Source: CAZCFB01 sp964511535
GTDB lineage: Bacteria; Myxococcota_A; Polyangia; GCA-2747355; CAZCFB01
Length of the DNA stretch: 54,731 nt
Assembly: GCA_964511535.1 (NCBI GenBank)
Contig: CAZEFW010000046.1
Location: 1 to 54,731 of the forward strand
Reading direction: 5' to 3'
Shown piece after piece: positions 9,077-16,968 of the stretch (position 1 is the stretch's first letter; each line of letters opens with the position of its first letter). The notes under the pieces were generated by a model that was given only the letters and a program-made list of their open reading frames with translations, had not been told where the DNA came from and did not search any database. A program made the translations under genes and the position numbers.

Positions 9077-9129
9077 GGCGCGGTTACAGGGCAGGGGCCG
9101 GCGGTTCGAAGGGTGTCATCTGCCCGGGC

Positions 9130-9135
9130 AATATA
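9130..9135 (-). promoter_or_regulatory. Candidate -10 element (TATATT) upstream of the SGNH gene at 9076
   Basis: On the minus strand TATATT stands out in the 101-bp gap between the GT-C gene ending at 9178 and the SGNH start at 9076. I see no convincing -35 box at the usual distance, so this is a weak call. Confidence 0.25.
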
Positions 9136-9177
9136 CTCCATTCCCTCGCGGCCTGCCGTGGGCCACGCGCTCGTCCG

Positions 9178-10857
9178 TTAGGGGCGTCGACGGTCGCCTC
9201 CAGCGGGGGCCCCGACGCCCTGGCACGCCCCGCGGCCGGGCATCTCCCAGACGCTCAGCTGGATCGCCTGGCCCGCTCCCCAACGCGCGGCCAGAGCCCG
9301 GGCGCCGTCGGGGGGGCCTGGCCGGGCGGTGAGCCGCAGCCGGTGGCAACGAGCCCGCGCCATCTGCGCCCACTTGGGCAGCCGCGCGCGCTCGGGTGGG
9401 AGCATGAACGTGCGATCCAGGCGAGCCCGGAGCCCGAGCATCACCTCCTCCAGGAGCAAGCCCGCCTCGGTCTCCGGCGGAGACGGCGCCTCCTCCAGCA
9501 GGAAGAACGTCTCTGGACCGTACCGCCGATCCAGGGCCCGGCCGAGGGCCAGGGTCACCCGGTGGTGGGCGGTGGGTTTGGGCGGATCCCCCAGCAGGTT
9601 TGCCCCGCACAGGTTGCTGGCGCACAGTCGCTGGAGCGTGGTCGCTTCATGGTGGGCGGCAGGGTTCAGGCCCCCGCCTCGCGCCGGCCAGGAGCAGGCC
9701 AGCCAGGCCGCGGCCCCCAGCAGCAGCAGCGCCGCCCCCGCCGCGCGCCGGTGCGCCGTCCGGCTCAATGACATGGCGCCCATGGCCGCGGCCACGGGCA
9801 ACACCGGGAGCAACGGCAGCAGGTAGCGCGCGTGCCGGGCCACCATCAAGATGTGCGCCGCGAGGGGTACCAGCAGCCAGAGCAGGAGCTCCAGCCGCCC
9901 TGCCTGGCGCCGGCGCCACCAGCTCACCGCCAGCACCAGCGCCAGCAGGAACAGCGGCACCGACAGGAGCAGGGGCACGGAGCCGAGGTAGAGCTTCACG
10001 CCGCCAGACAGAGATGGGTCCCCCTCGCCGCCCCAGCTGCCCTCCTCGTCACTCACCGGCATCCCCTCGACGAGCAGGGTCTCCTTGGCCAGGTGGAGGG
10101 TGAAGTGATGGTAGATGGCGGACAGCTTGCCCCACCACCAGATGGCGCTGACGGGCACCGCGACGGCCAGGCAGCTGGCGGCGCCTCTCAGCGCCGGGCC
10201 CCGCCGGTCGGGCGCCGCGAGGGAGCGGGCCAGCACCAGCGCGAACGGCGCCAACAGGAACAGCGCCGCCTGGGCGCGGCAGAGCAGCGCCAGCCCCAGG
10301 GTGAGCCCGCAGGCGGCCGCGCGGACCGGGCGGGTGAATCCATCACAGTAAAGCAGGCAGGCGAAGGTGGCCGCCACCATGGACGCGGCCGGGAAGTCGA
10401 GGCCGAACTGGCGCGAGGCCATGTACAGCGCCGGCGCGAAGGAGCAGCTGGCAGCGGCCAGCAGGCCGGCGCCGCGGCTGTGAAGCTGCGCCCCGATGGA
10501 GAACACGCTCACCAGCAGGACCGCGAAGAAGAGCATGTTGTACAGCCGCACCGCGGGCAGCGATGGGTCCACCAGGTGGGCCATGGCGCCGGACACCAGC
10601 GCCACCAGCGGGGGCCACTGGGGGTCGGCCTCGCGGGCCTCCAGCCACAGGCCCTTGACGCCGTTGAGCTTGAGGTTGGTGGAGGTGTCGTAGGCGTTGA
10701 CCATCTGGTGCGCGCCGTCCGCCACCCGCGGCACGCCCGTGGCTCCGGCGAGCAGCGATGCGTTGGCCACCAGGTGCAAGGTCCACAGCAGCGCCAGAGC
10801 GCAGACCACGCCGCGCGGTGTGGCGGCCCGGTGGAGCACGCGGAGCGCGGCCTTCAT
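9178..10857 (-). CDS. GT-C fold (GT39-like) membrane glycosyltransferase-like protein
   Basis: 559 residues. Its ATG at 10857 overlaps the stop of the upstream SGNH gene by 4 bp (ATGA), which fixes the start. Features in order: a first helix, a luminal loop with DGAHQMVNAYDTS and the PMT-like segment DPQWPPLVALVSGAMAHL, about ten membrane helices, then a soluble tail of about 150 residues. The helix-rich middle includes RHARYLLPLLPVLPVAAAMG. The paired SGNH and GT-C genes recur downstream (9076/7743), which suggests one acts on the product of the other. Donor and acceptor are unknown. Confidence 0.82.
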   Translation of the reverse strand: MKAALRVLHRAATPRGVVCALALLWTLHLVANASLLAGATGVPRVADGAHQMVNAYDTSTNLKLNGVKGLWLEAREADPQWPPLVALVSGAMAHLVDPSLPAVRLYNMLFFAVLLVSVFSIGAQLHSRGAGLLAAASCSFAPALYMASRQFGLDFPAASMVAATFACLLYCDGFTRPVRAAACGLTLGLALLCRAQAALFLLAPFALVLARSLAAPDRRGPALRGAASCLAVAVPVSAIWWWGKLSAIYHHFTLHLAKETLLVEGMPVSDEEGSWGGEGDPSLSGGVKLYLGSVPLLLSVPLFLLALVLAVSWWRRRQAGRLELLLWLLVPLAAHILMVARHARYLLPLLPVLPVAAAMGAMSLSRTAHRRAAGAALLLLGAAAWLACSWPARGGGLNPAAHHEATTLQRLCASNLCGANLLGDPPKPTAHHRVTLALGRALDRRYGPETFFLLEEAPSPPETEAGLLLEEVMLGLRARLDRTFMLPPERARLPKWAQMARARCHRLRLTARPGPPDGARALAARWGAGQAIQLSVWEMPGRGACQGVGAPAGGDRRRP

Positions 10858-11852
10858 CGAGGCTGGGCCCCGGGGGCAGGTGGCGCGGCCTGGCGGCCCT
10901 CGAGTTGCCGCTGCCCCAGGGCGGCCAGGATGACCTTTGCCAGCCGCTGCGCGACCATCTTGCCGGCCGCGTCGTTGTAGTGCACGAAGTCCTTCCGCTC
11001 GGGAGGCCCCAGGAAGAGCTCCGCCCTGTGCTTCAGGTGCTCCACCATGTCCAGCAGCGGCAACGCCTCGCGCCTGGCGACGCGCCTGACCACAGCGTTG
11101 TACTGGAGGTGGACCGGGATCCAGTCCACCTCCTCGGGGGCGTGGAGATACGGCGCGGTGACGAGCACGGGCACCCCCCCGTAGGCCCGGACCCCGCGGA
11201 CGAGCTTCATCAGGTTCGCCTCGTAATCCTTGAGCTCCACCCGCAACCTGCCCGCCTCGCCGGGCGACGCGTCATAGCTCCCCTTGCGCAGGCTGATCAA
11301 CCCCCAGCTCAGGAGCCCGAGCAGCCGCGAGCTGGCCGCGAGGCCGGTGGCGGCGCTGGAGGGGGGGCGCTGCTCCTTGTCCGGGATCCCGTTGTGGGCC
11401 CGCCAGTGATCGTTCCAGCCGTAGTTGATCACCACCACCTCGGGCCGGAGCCCGGCCAGCTCTCGCTCGAAGTAGCGCACGCCCTGAAACGAGGTGTACC
11501 CGGTGACGCTGGCGTTGGCGCCTGCGACCTTGCGGGAGGGGGCCTCACGGGCCAGGGCGTCGAACATCGCCTGCGGGTACCCGCTCAGCATGCCCACCGA
11601 GTCTGACAGCACCAGGACCCCGAGGTCCCCCGGCGCGCGCATCCTGAGCGGCTCCTCGGGGCTGTACTGGTAGCGCCAGAAGCGGTGCTCGTCGAACTCG
11701 GCGAAGCGCTCGCCCGTGATGCCGAGCATGAACTGGTTATACGGGTTGCGGTCCACGCCAGCCAGGCGCAGGCCACCCTCGGCGATCACGATGACGAGCG
11801 TGATCGTGGTCAAGGAGAAGACGACACGCCGTCTTGTGGACTTCTTCAGCAT
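10854..11852 (-). CDS. Membrane-anchored SGNH hydrolase-like protein
   Basis: 332 residues from the ATG at 11852 (MLKKSTRRR). A frame extending to 11990 would run back into the preceding gene and lacks sense. One N-terminal helix (VVFSLTTITLVIVIAEGGLRL) is followed by an SGNH domain: VLVLSDSVGMLSGYP with the nucleophile Ser, VVINYGWNDHW as the Asn block, and DFVHYND supplying the Asp-x-x-His pair. The C-terminus is an Ala/Pro-rich tail. It is not a close copy of the SGNH gene at 7721, sharing only the fold and the EGG(A/L)RL anchor motif. Its stop overlaps the GT-C start by 4 bp, so the two are translationally coupled. Likely an O-acyl esterase or acyltransferase of a surface glycan. Confidence 0.83.
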   Translation of the reverse strand: MLKKSTRRRVVFSLTTITLVIVIAEGGLRLAGVDRNPYNQFMLGITGERFAEFDEHRFWRYQYSPEEPLRMRAPGDLGVLVLSDSVGMLSGYPQAMFDALAREAPSRKVAGANASVTGYTSFQGVRYFERELAGLRPEVVVINYGWNDHWRAHNGIPDKEQRPPSSAATGLAASSRLLGLLSWGLISLRKGSYDASPGEAGRLRVELKDYEANLMKLVRGVRAYGGVPVLVTAPYLHAPEEVDWIPVHLQYNAVVRRVARREALPLLDMVEHLKHRAELFLGPPERKDFVHYNDAAGKMVAQRLAKVILAALGQRQLEGRQAAPPAPGAQPR

Positions 11853-11872
11853 CAGCAAGTCAGGTTGCCCAG

Positions 11873-11901
11873 AGTATAGAAGTGCCGCCGCGATTTGCCA
11901 G
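11873..11901 (-). promoter_or_regulatory. Candidate sigma70-type promoter for the SGNH gene at 11852
   Basis: Minus strand: CTGGCA, a 17-bp spacer, then TATACT (11878 down to 11873), ending about 20 bp before the start codon. It lies partly inside the C-terminal codons of the upstream Asp-box gene if that gene ends at 11915, in the 62-bp gap. AT-rich boxes are rare here, which is the main support. Confidence 0.35.
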
Positions 11902-11914
11902 CGTCCAGAGCTCG

Positions 11915-14776
11915 TCAGCGGTGTTTGCCCCGCCGGCGGCGCCAGCCGAGGAGCACCGCGCCCACCGCGATGAACAGCAGCAGGGCGCAACCCAGGTAGG
12001 GGAGGAGCCCCCGTCGCCCGGTGTCGGGGCGCGGCGGGGCAGCCTGTGGCGCCCCGGCTGGTGCGCCTCCCGGGGGCTTGCCCAGGCGGAACACCCCGTG
12101 GCCGCCGCTGCTGGCGTAGAGCACCTTTCCGCCGGCGGCCAGGGCGATGTCCCAGGCCACGTTGAAGCCGGGCCGGCTGTCGTCCTTGTAGAGCATCCCT
12201 TCGTTGAGCGAGGACCAGCTGCGCCCGCTGTCCTTGCTTCGCCAGACGCCGCGGGCGTGGACCCCGTAGTAGGCGGTGTCTGGCTGCTTCGGGGCGAACA
12301 GCACCCGCTCCACCATGTGGCCCCGGGTCTCCCGCAGGTGCTCCCAGCTACGCCCACCGTCGGCGCTGCGGAAGATGCCGTTGGGGGCACCCTCGGCGGC
12401 CCGAGGCATGCCCGCCTGCCGTGCCCAGGCCTCGGCGTACTCGGAGATGGCGGCCACGAGGATGACCCCGGGGGCCCCCGGCTTCAGGGCGATGTCCTGG
12501 ATGTGCCGCGCCCGGAGGGTCTCGCGGCCGAGGCGGGCGAAGGTCCGCCCGCCGTCCCTGGACTCCCAGAGCCCGGCGTTGAAGGTGCCCACCAGCAGGT
12601 GATCCGGGTCGGCGGCGTCCAGCGCCACCACGTTCAGGTGATCCTGGCCTGGCGGAGCCCCGACCCTGCTGAAGGTCTGGCCGCCGTCTCGCGAGCGGAA
12701 CAGCCCATGGGAGCGCCTGGCGCACTGCACGTTGGTGTTGAGGAAGTAGCGCGCCAGGCAGGCCGTGGTGGCGTAGGCGATCCTGGGGGCCGCCGGGTGA
12801 AACTTCAGATCTGTCACGGTCCTGCTGCCAAGCCCGCTGCTCACCTGCATGTCGTGCCAGCGTTTGCCCCCGTCGACGGTGCGGATGAGGTGCTCGACGG
12901 CCAGCGCGACCACGGTATCGCGGCGGTGCGGGTCAACCACGATCCGGTGAGTCGTCCCCTCCCGGGGGCGGGCACCTTCGTCCCCTTGCGCCTCGTCCCC
13001 GGGGCCCCCGGAGGTGCGGTCCGGGGTGAACATCACCTCCCAGCTGCTGCCCCAGTCCCGGGAGCGGTAGATCTCGCCGCTGAACCAGGCGCCGGCCCAT
13101 ACGGTCCCGGCCCGGTGCGGGTCCACGGTCAGCGCGATGATGCCGGACCCGCCCAGCCGGGACCCCAGCGAGACGGGCCGCCCCGAGCCGATGCTCACGC
13201 GGTGCAAGCCGGCGCCGACGACGTAGAGGTCGCCCGGGGGCTTCAGCGCGGGCGCCAGGTCGGCGACCTTCCCGGGGGTGTCCTTGTCGTCCATGGCCTG
13301 CTCGGTCTTGCCGCCGTCGTCGGTCCAGGCGATGCCGTCCGGACCCACGGCATAGACCCGGCCCCGGGCGCCGCAGCGAATCTTCGCGGCCCCGGCGGAG
13401 AGGCTGGTCTTGCGCCACGTGGGGCCCGCCGCCTGCGCCATGTCAGCGGCGTAGACTCCATCGCCCCCGGCCGCCCAGAGGGTGTCGCCGCATGAACGAA
13501 CCGCCGCCACCGGGGCGGTCACAGCCGAGGCGCTGCGCCAGGTCTGGCCGCTGTCGCCGCTGCTGCGGAGCCCGCCCGGCGAGCTGGCCACCCAGAGCTG
13601 ATCCCTGCCCTGCCTCGCGGTGACCTCCAGCCCCTCCAGGGGCACCTCGCACCCCTGGGCAGGGCAGGGCTCCCCGGACGTGGCGCGGAAGGTCCTGCCG
13701 CTGTCGTCGGAGCGGAAGATCGCCCCCCCCGAGGAGGCGACCAGGTAGACCCGCTCGCCCTTGACGGGCGAGAACGCCACCGGGCCGAACTTGCGCACCC
13801 TGCCGCGCGCTTCATCGCCCAGCAGGTGCGCGCTGTACCAGCGCTTCCCCCCGTCCAGGGATAAAACCCAGCGGCCTCTGCCCTGGTCGCCGGCCAGGAG
13901 CAGGCCAGGCTTGTAAGGGCTCCGGTACAGCCGGGTCACCTGCCCCATGTTCAGGCCCCGGGATGAGTAGCGCCAGGACTTGCCCGAGTCCTCGCTGCGC
14001 AGGACCCCGCTGTGGTAGCTGGAGATGAGGATGTCCGATGGCCGGGCCGGGTTCACCGAGATGGAGGCCGTGGAGCCGATGGTGTTGTTGGGGACCCTGC
14101 GCAGCACGCGCCAGGCGGGGGGGCGCCTCCCCTTGATGGAGAGGCGATCCAGGAGCACCTCCCCCTCGCCGTCCAGCCTGATCCGGAAGGCGATGCCTCG
14201 GTCCGGCCGCTGCCCCACGCGGCGGGGCAGGGGCTTGCCGTTGACGGCCACCTTCAGGCGGTCCGCCCGCCGCTTCACTTCGAGCAGCTGCCAGGCCTTT
14301 TTCGCCGGGACGGTGACTCCGGGGCCGCGCGCCGCATCGCCGAAGCTCCCCGAGGTGACCCGGAGCGATTCCTCGGAGATGCGCTCGACCACGACCCAGT
14401 GGCCCCCCATGTAGCCGTCGCCTTCGGCGCGCTCGAAGGCCAGTCCGGCGCCAGGCGTGACCTTGAACCGCAGGGTGACGAGGTGGTCGGTCCAGTCCGC
14501 AGAGCCCACGTCCCCCTGGAATGCCTGCGCGCGGTTGAGCACCAGGCAGGTGCTCTCGCCGCAGCGGCGGAAGGTGGGCCAGCCGCCGCGGAAGACCCAG
14601 CTGGGGTGCAGGTGCTGCTCTCCCTCGAAGCCTTCGTTCAGCAGGCCGACCCAGCCCGGGTGGGGGCGCAATACCTCGGCGCGGCCCGTGGCCGGGGCCA
14701 GGGCAAGGCAGGAAGCCCACAGCAACATGGTCACCTGGAACAACGCGCGCTTCACGACGGTAGCAGCCTCGACCAT
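11915..14776 (-). CDS. Secreted Asp-box (BNR) repeat protein with single C-terminal membrane anchor
   Basis: 953 residues from the ATG at 14776 (a GTG at 14755 is also possible). The open frame continues to 15511 but would cover the divergent gene at 14954, so those codons are rejected. Signal peptide about residues 1-33. Residues about 35-240 look like a concanavalin/laminin-G-type jelly roll (HWVVVERISEESLRVTSG). The rest holds about 11 Asp boxes such as SEDSGKSW, SDDSGRTF, SRDGGQTF and SADGGRSW, the hallmark of sialidase/Vps10-type beta-propellers, here spread over enough sequence for more than one propeller. The C-terminus is one helix (GCALLLFIAVGAVLLGW) and a basic tail, so the protein is probably held at the membrane or sorted. 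Catalytic sialidase residues are not obvious; glycan binding is my preferred guess. Confidence 0.82.
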   Translation of the reverse strand: MVEAATVVKRALFQVTMLLWASCLALAPATGRAEVLRPHPGWVGLLNEGFEGEQHLHPSWVFRGGWPTFRRCGESTCLVLNRAQAFQGDVGSADWTDHLVTLRFKVTPGAGLAFERAEGDGYMGGHWVVVERISEESLRVTSGSFGDAARGPGVTVPAKKAWQLLEVKRRADRLKVAVNGKPLPRRVGQRPDRGIAFRIRLDGEGEVLLDRLSIKGRRPPAWRVLRRVPNNTIGSTASISVNPARPSDILISSYHSGVLRSEDSGKSWRYSSRGLNMGQVTRLYRSPYKPGLLLAGDQGRGRWVLSLDGGKRWYSAHLLGDEARGRVRKFGPVAFSPVKGERVYLVASSGGAIFRSDDSGRTFRATSGEPCPAQGCEVPLEGLEVTARQGRDQLWVASSPGGLRSSGDSGQTWRSASAVTAPVAAVRSCGDTLWAAGGDGVYAADMAQAAGPTWRKTSLSAGAAKIRCGARGRVYAVGPDGIAWTDDGGKTEQAMDDKDTPGKVADLAPALKPPGDLYVVGAGLHRVSIGSGRPVSLGSRLGGSGIIALTVDPHRAGTVWAGAWFSGEIYRSRDWGSSWEVMFTPDRTSGGPGDEAQGDEGARPREGTTHRIVVDPHRRDTVVALAVEHLIRTVDGGKRWHDMQVSSGLGSRTVTDLKFHPAAPRIAYATTACLARYFLNTNVQCARRSHGLFRSRDGGQTFSRVGAPPGQDHLNVVALDAADPDHLLVGTFNAGLWESRDGGRTFARLGRETLRARHIQDIALKPGAPGVILVAAISEYAEAWARQAGMPRAAEGAPNGIFRSADGGRSWEHLRETRGHMVERVLFAPKQPDTAYYGVHARGVWRSKDSGRSWSSLNEGMLYKDDSRPGFNVAWDIALAAGGKVLYASSGGHGVFRLGKPPGGAPAGAPQAAPPRPDTGRRGLLPYLGCALLLFIAVGAVLLGWRRRRGKHR

Positions 14777-14828
14777 GGCAGTCCGGCCATGGCACCTGAA
14801 CCATGGCGTATGGAGCATGGCACATGGA
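14773..14828. repeat. Heptamer-based tandem array (14-bp super-repeat CCATGGC + variable 7-mer)
   Basis: Plus strand: CCATGGC at 14773, 14787 and 14801 and GCATGGC at 14815, each followed by a different 7-mer (agtccgg, acctgaa, gtatgga, acatgga). This is a 7-bp period with a 14-bp super-period. It sits between two divergent genes and includes the preferred start codon of the Asp-box gene. Confidence 0.7.
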
Positions 14829-14953
14829 GCGGCAGATACTATCGCGTCATTGGAGGGATGCTGCAAACAGGGCCTGGCCCTCGACGGTCCAGATCCTGCT
14901 GGTAGGTCCAGAGAGGTTGAACCGCCGAGGGGGTGCCAGTAGCTTGGGGGAGC

Positions 14954-16828
14954 ATGGACTTGTCTCAATCCAGCGCTGACGGGAAGCGCCGCCCGCGGAT
15001 CCAGCACCTCATCTTCGCCCTCATCGGCGGCGTCCTGGCGCTGAGGCACCTGCAGATCTTCCATGAAGGCGGGCGGATTACCCACCTCGAGCTCCTCACG
15101 AGCACCTTCAGCAGGATGGACGAGGGGCGGGCGTGGGTGGCAGGCGAGCAGCTGGGTAACACCGGCCTCTTCCTCGGCGGGCCGCTGTACGCCTGGCTGA
15201 GCTACCCGGCGCGGCTGGCCGACAACCCGGCGCTCGGAATCCACCTGTGCTACTTCGCCCTGGAGCTGATCTGCATCGGCGCCTGGTTCTACTGGCCCAC
15301 GGGCAAGGCCTTGCCGCGGGCGGAGCGCTGGGTGGCGGCCCTCGTCCTGGCGCTGCTGTTCGAGGTCAAGGTGGAGGTGGTCCAGAACGACACCATCATG
15401 GCCATGCTCCTGATCCCCCTGTTCGCGTCCTTCCTCTGGGCGCTGGACCGGCCAGGGTGGCGGCGGATGGCGGTGCCGGGCGTCCTGGCAGGCTGCGCCA
15501 TCTGCGTGCACCAGAGCTCCGTCGCGGTGCTGCCCGTCCTGCTGGTCGGGCTGTTGCTGCGGCGTGAACAGCTGCTCGCGCGGGCCCTGGCCGGGCTGGG
15601 CGGGGTGATGGCGGTGTTCGTGGTCATCGCCGCGCCCAGCGTCCTTCAGAGCCTCTGGCCGCTGGAGCTGGCTCCAGAGGCGTTCCAGGACAACGACGTC
15701 CCCACCGGCGAGGCCGCGGTGCCGCTGGGGTTGCTGTTTCGTCGGCTGGTTAACCTGGTCTCGGCGCCGCTCGCCACCGTCGGGCTGCTATTGGCCGGCG
15801 GGCAATGGATACGGCGCAAGGCGCAGCCTGCGGGGCATCGCTTCGCGGTGATCTGGCTGCTCGGCGTGGGCCTGTTCTACAGCCTGGCGTTCACCATGCG
15901 CGGGGAGCTGCTCGCCGAGAGCCAGAGCATGCTCGGCAGCCGGGATATTCGGTTCGCGCCGCTGGGCCCGGCCAGGGCGGCGCTCAGCGCCGTCTTCCTG
16001 GGCTGGATCTTTGGCCACGCGCGGGCATGGCTGGCCCGCAGATCGTACCGCGCGCCCTCACCAGCGATGTTGATGGTGGCCGCCTGCCTGGTGGCGATCT
16101 CGGCGCTGGGGCTCGTGGTGGGCAGGGCGGCGGAGCGGCACGAGAAGGAGTGGCAGACCAGCAGCCGCCAGGCGTGCGCCGCCGATATCTTCAATCGTGA
16201 CCTCCGCCCCACATGGCTCGCGCACCGGCTCTACAGCGAGCTCAGCCGAGACCCTGTCGTGCTGGCCAGCCGGGTGATAGGGGTGCCGCGGATCTTCCTC
16301 AACCAGGACCTGGAGTTCCTGGCCCACTGGGCCAACAAGTCCCCGCCCCGTCGCGCCGGTCAGAACGAGCGGCCGCGGCTCACGGTGCTCCTCCCGCAGA
16401 TCCGGGGGGCCGGCCTGTCCAGGCTGAAGGGGGCCCGGGCCCACGGACCGACCCGGGTGGTCCCAGGAGCGATGTTATTGGCGCGGGTTCAGGAGGGGCA
16501 CCCGGCGTTGAGCCAGGGCCAGAAGTTGAAGGTCTCCCTGCCGGAGGCGCTGAAGCCCGGCCGCCGCCGGTGGCTGCTGCTGGCGAGCCATGCGGACCAG
16601 GACCCGGGGCTGAGGTTGCGCGTGGAGACGCCATCCGGCGCTGTCCTCGTGGAGCCGACCAGTGGGTGCGGCCCTGCCGAGCAGCCCGGAGCGGCCTTCC
16701 GCTGGCAGCTGTTCGACTTGCATGCCCTGCCAGGGGGAGCGAGCCAGATCTGGATGACCACCCGGCGGACGGCGCTCCCTTCGCTGGAGGTCTTCGCCCT
16801 GCTGCTGCCCGCCGCGGCGTCCGGCTAG
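14954..16828 (+). CDS. Multi-pass membrane protein, probable GT-C glycosyltransferase-like
   Basis: 624 residues from the ATG at 14954, preceded closely by GGGGAG; a GTG at 14933 is an alternative. About ten hydrophobic helices fill residues 20-390 (for example VAALVLALLFEVKVEVV and VLPVLLVGLLL), then a soluble C-terminal region of about 220 residues with beta-rich character. The first loop has an acidic pair (SRMDEGRAW) and a GGPLYAWLSYPARL segment in the place where GT39 proteins have their PP-L motif, so I place it in the GT-C superfamily with moderate confidence. It stands alone on the plus strand, divergent from the Asp-box gene and convergent with the GT4 gene. No exact function can be given. 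Confidence 0.68.
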   Translation: MDLSQSSADGKRRPRIQHLIFALIGGVLALRHLQIFHEGGRITHLELLTSTFSRMDEGRAWVAGEQLGNTGLFLGGPLYAWLSYPARLADNPALGIHLCYFALELICIGAWFYWPTGKALPRAERWVAALVLALLFEVKVEVVQNDTIMAMLLIPLFASFLWALDRPGWRRMAVPGVLAGCAICVHQSSVAVLPVLLVGLLLRREQLLARALAGLGGVMAVFVVIAAPSVLQSLWPLELAPEAFQDNDVPTGEAAVPLGLLFRRLVNLVSAPLATVGLLLAGGQWIRRKAQPAGHRFAVIWLLGVGLFYSLAFTMRGELLAESQSMLGSRDIRFAPLGPARAALSAVFLGWIFGHARAWLARRSYRAPSPAMLMVAACLVAISALGLVVGRAAERHEKEWQTSSRQACAADIFNRDLRPTWLAHRLYSELSRDPVVLASRVIGVPRIFLNQDLEFLAHWANKSPPRRAGQNERPRLTVLLPQIRGAGLSRLKGARAHGPTRVVPGAMLLARVQEGHPALSQGQKLKVSLPEALKPGRRRWLLLASHADQDPGLRLRVETPSGAVLVEPTSGCGPAEQPGAAFRWQLFDLHALPGGASQIWMTTRRTALPSLEVFALLLPAAASG

Positions 16829-16877
16829 CTTCGCAACCGCGCGAGGGCGGAGCTTTCAGATCCGAAGCTGGCAGTAG

Positions 16878-16968
16878 AAGCGGCGTCTCGCCGCTTTCAA
16901 GTGCGGTGTGTGGCCATTGGACGCGGCAAGATGCCGCGTCTACGGCTACGTCCACGGGGCTGCGCCCC
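16878..16968. repeat. Three hairpins between convergent genes (possible bidirectional terminator/REP-like cluster)
   Basis: In the 140-bp gap between convergent genes lie AAGCGGCG-TCT-CGCCGCTT (16878-16896), GACGCGGCA-AGA-TGCCGCGTC (16920-16940) and GGGGC-TGC-GCCCC (16956-16968). The first two share the GCGGC core seen in hairpins elsewhere in the window. No T-tract follows, so a terminator role is inferred from position only. Confidence 0.75.

Noticed and set aside
14777..15511. N-terminal extension of the Asp-box gene up to 15511
   Set aside because: It would cover the start of the divergent membrane protein and comes before a clear signal peptide.
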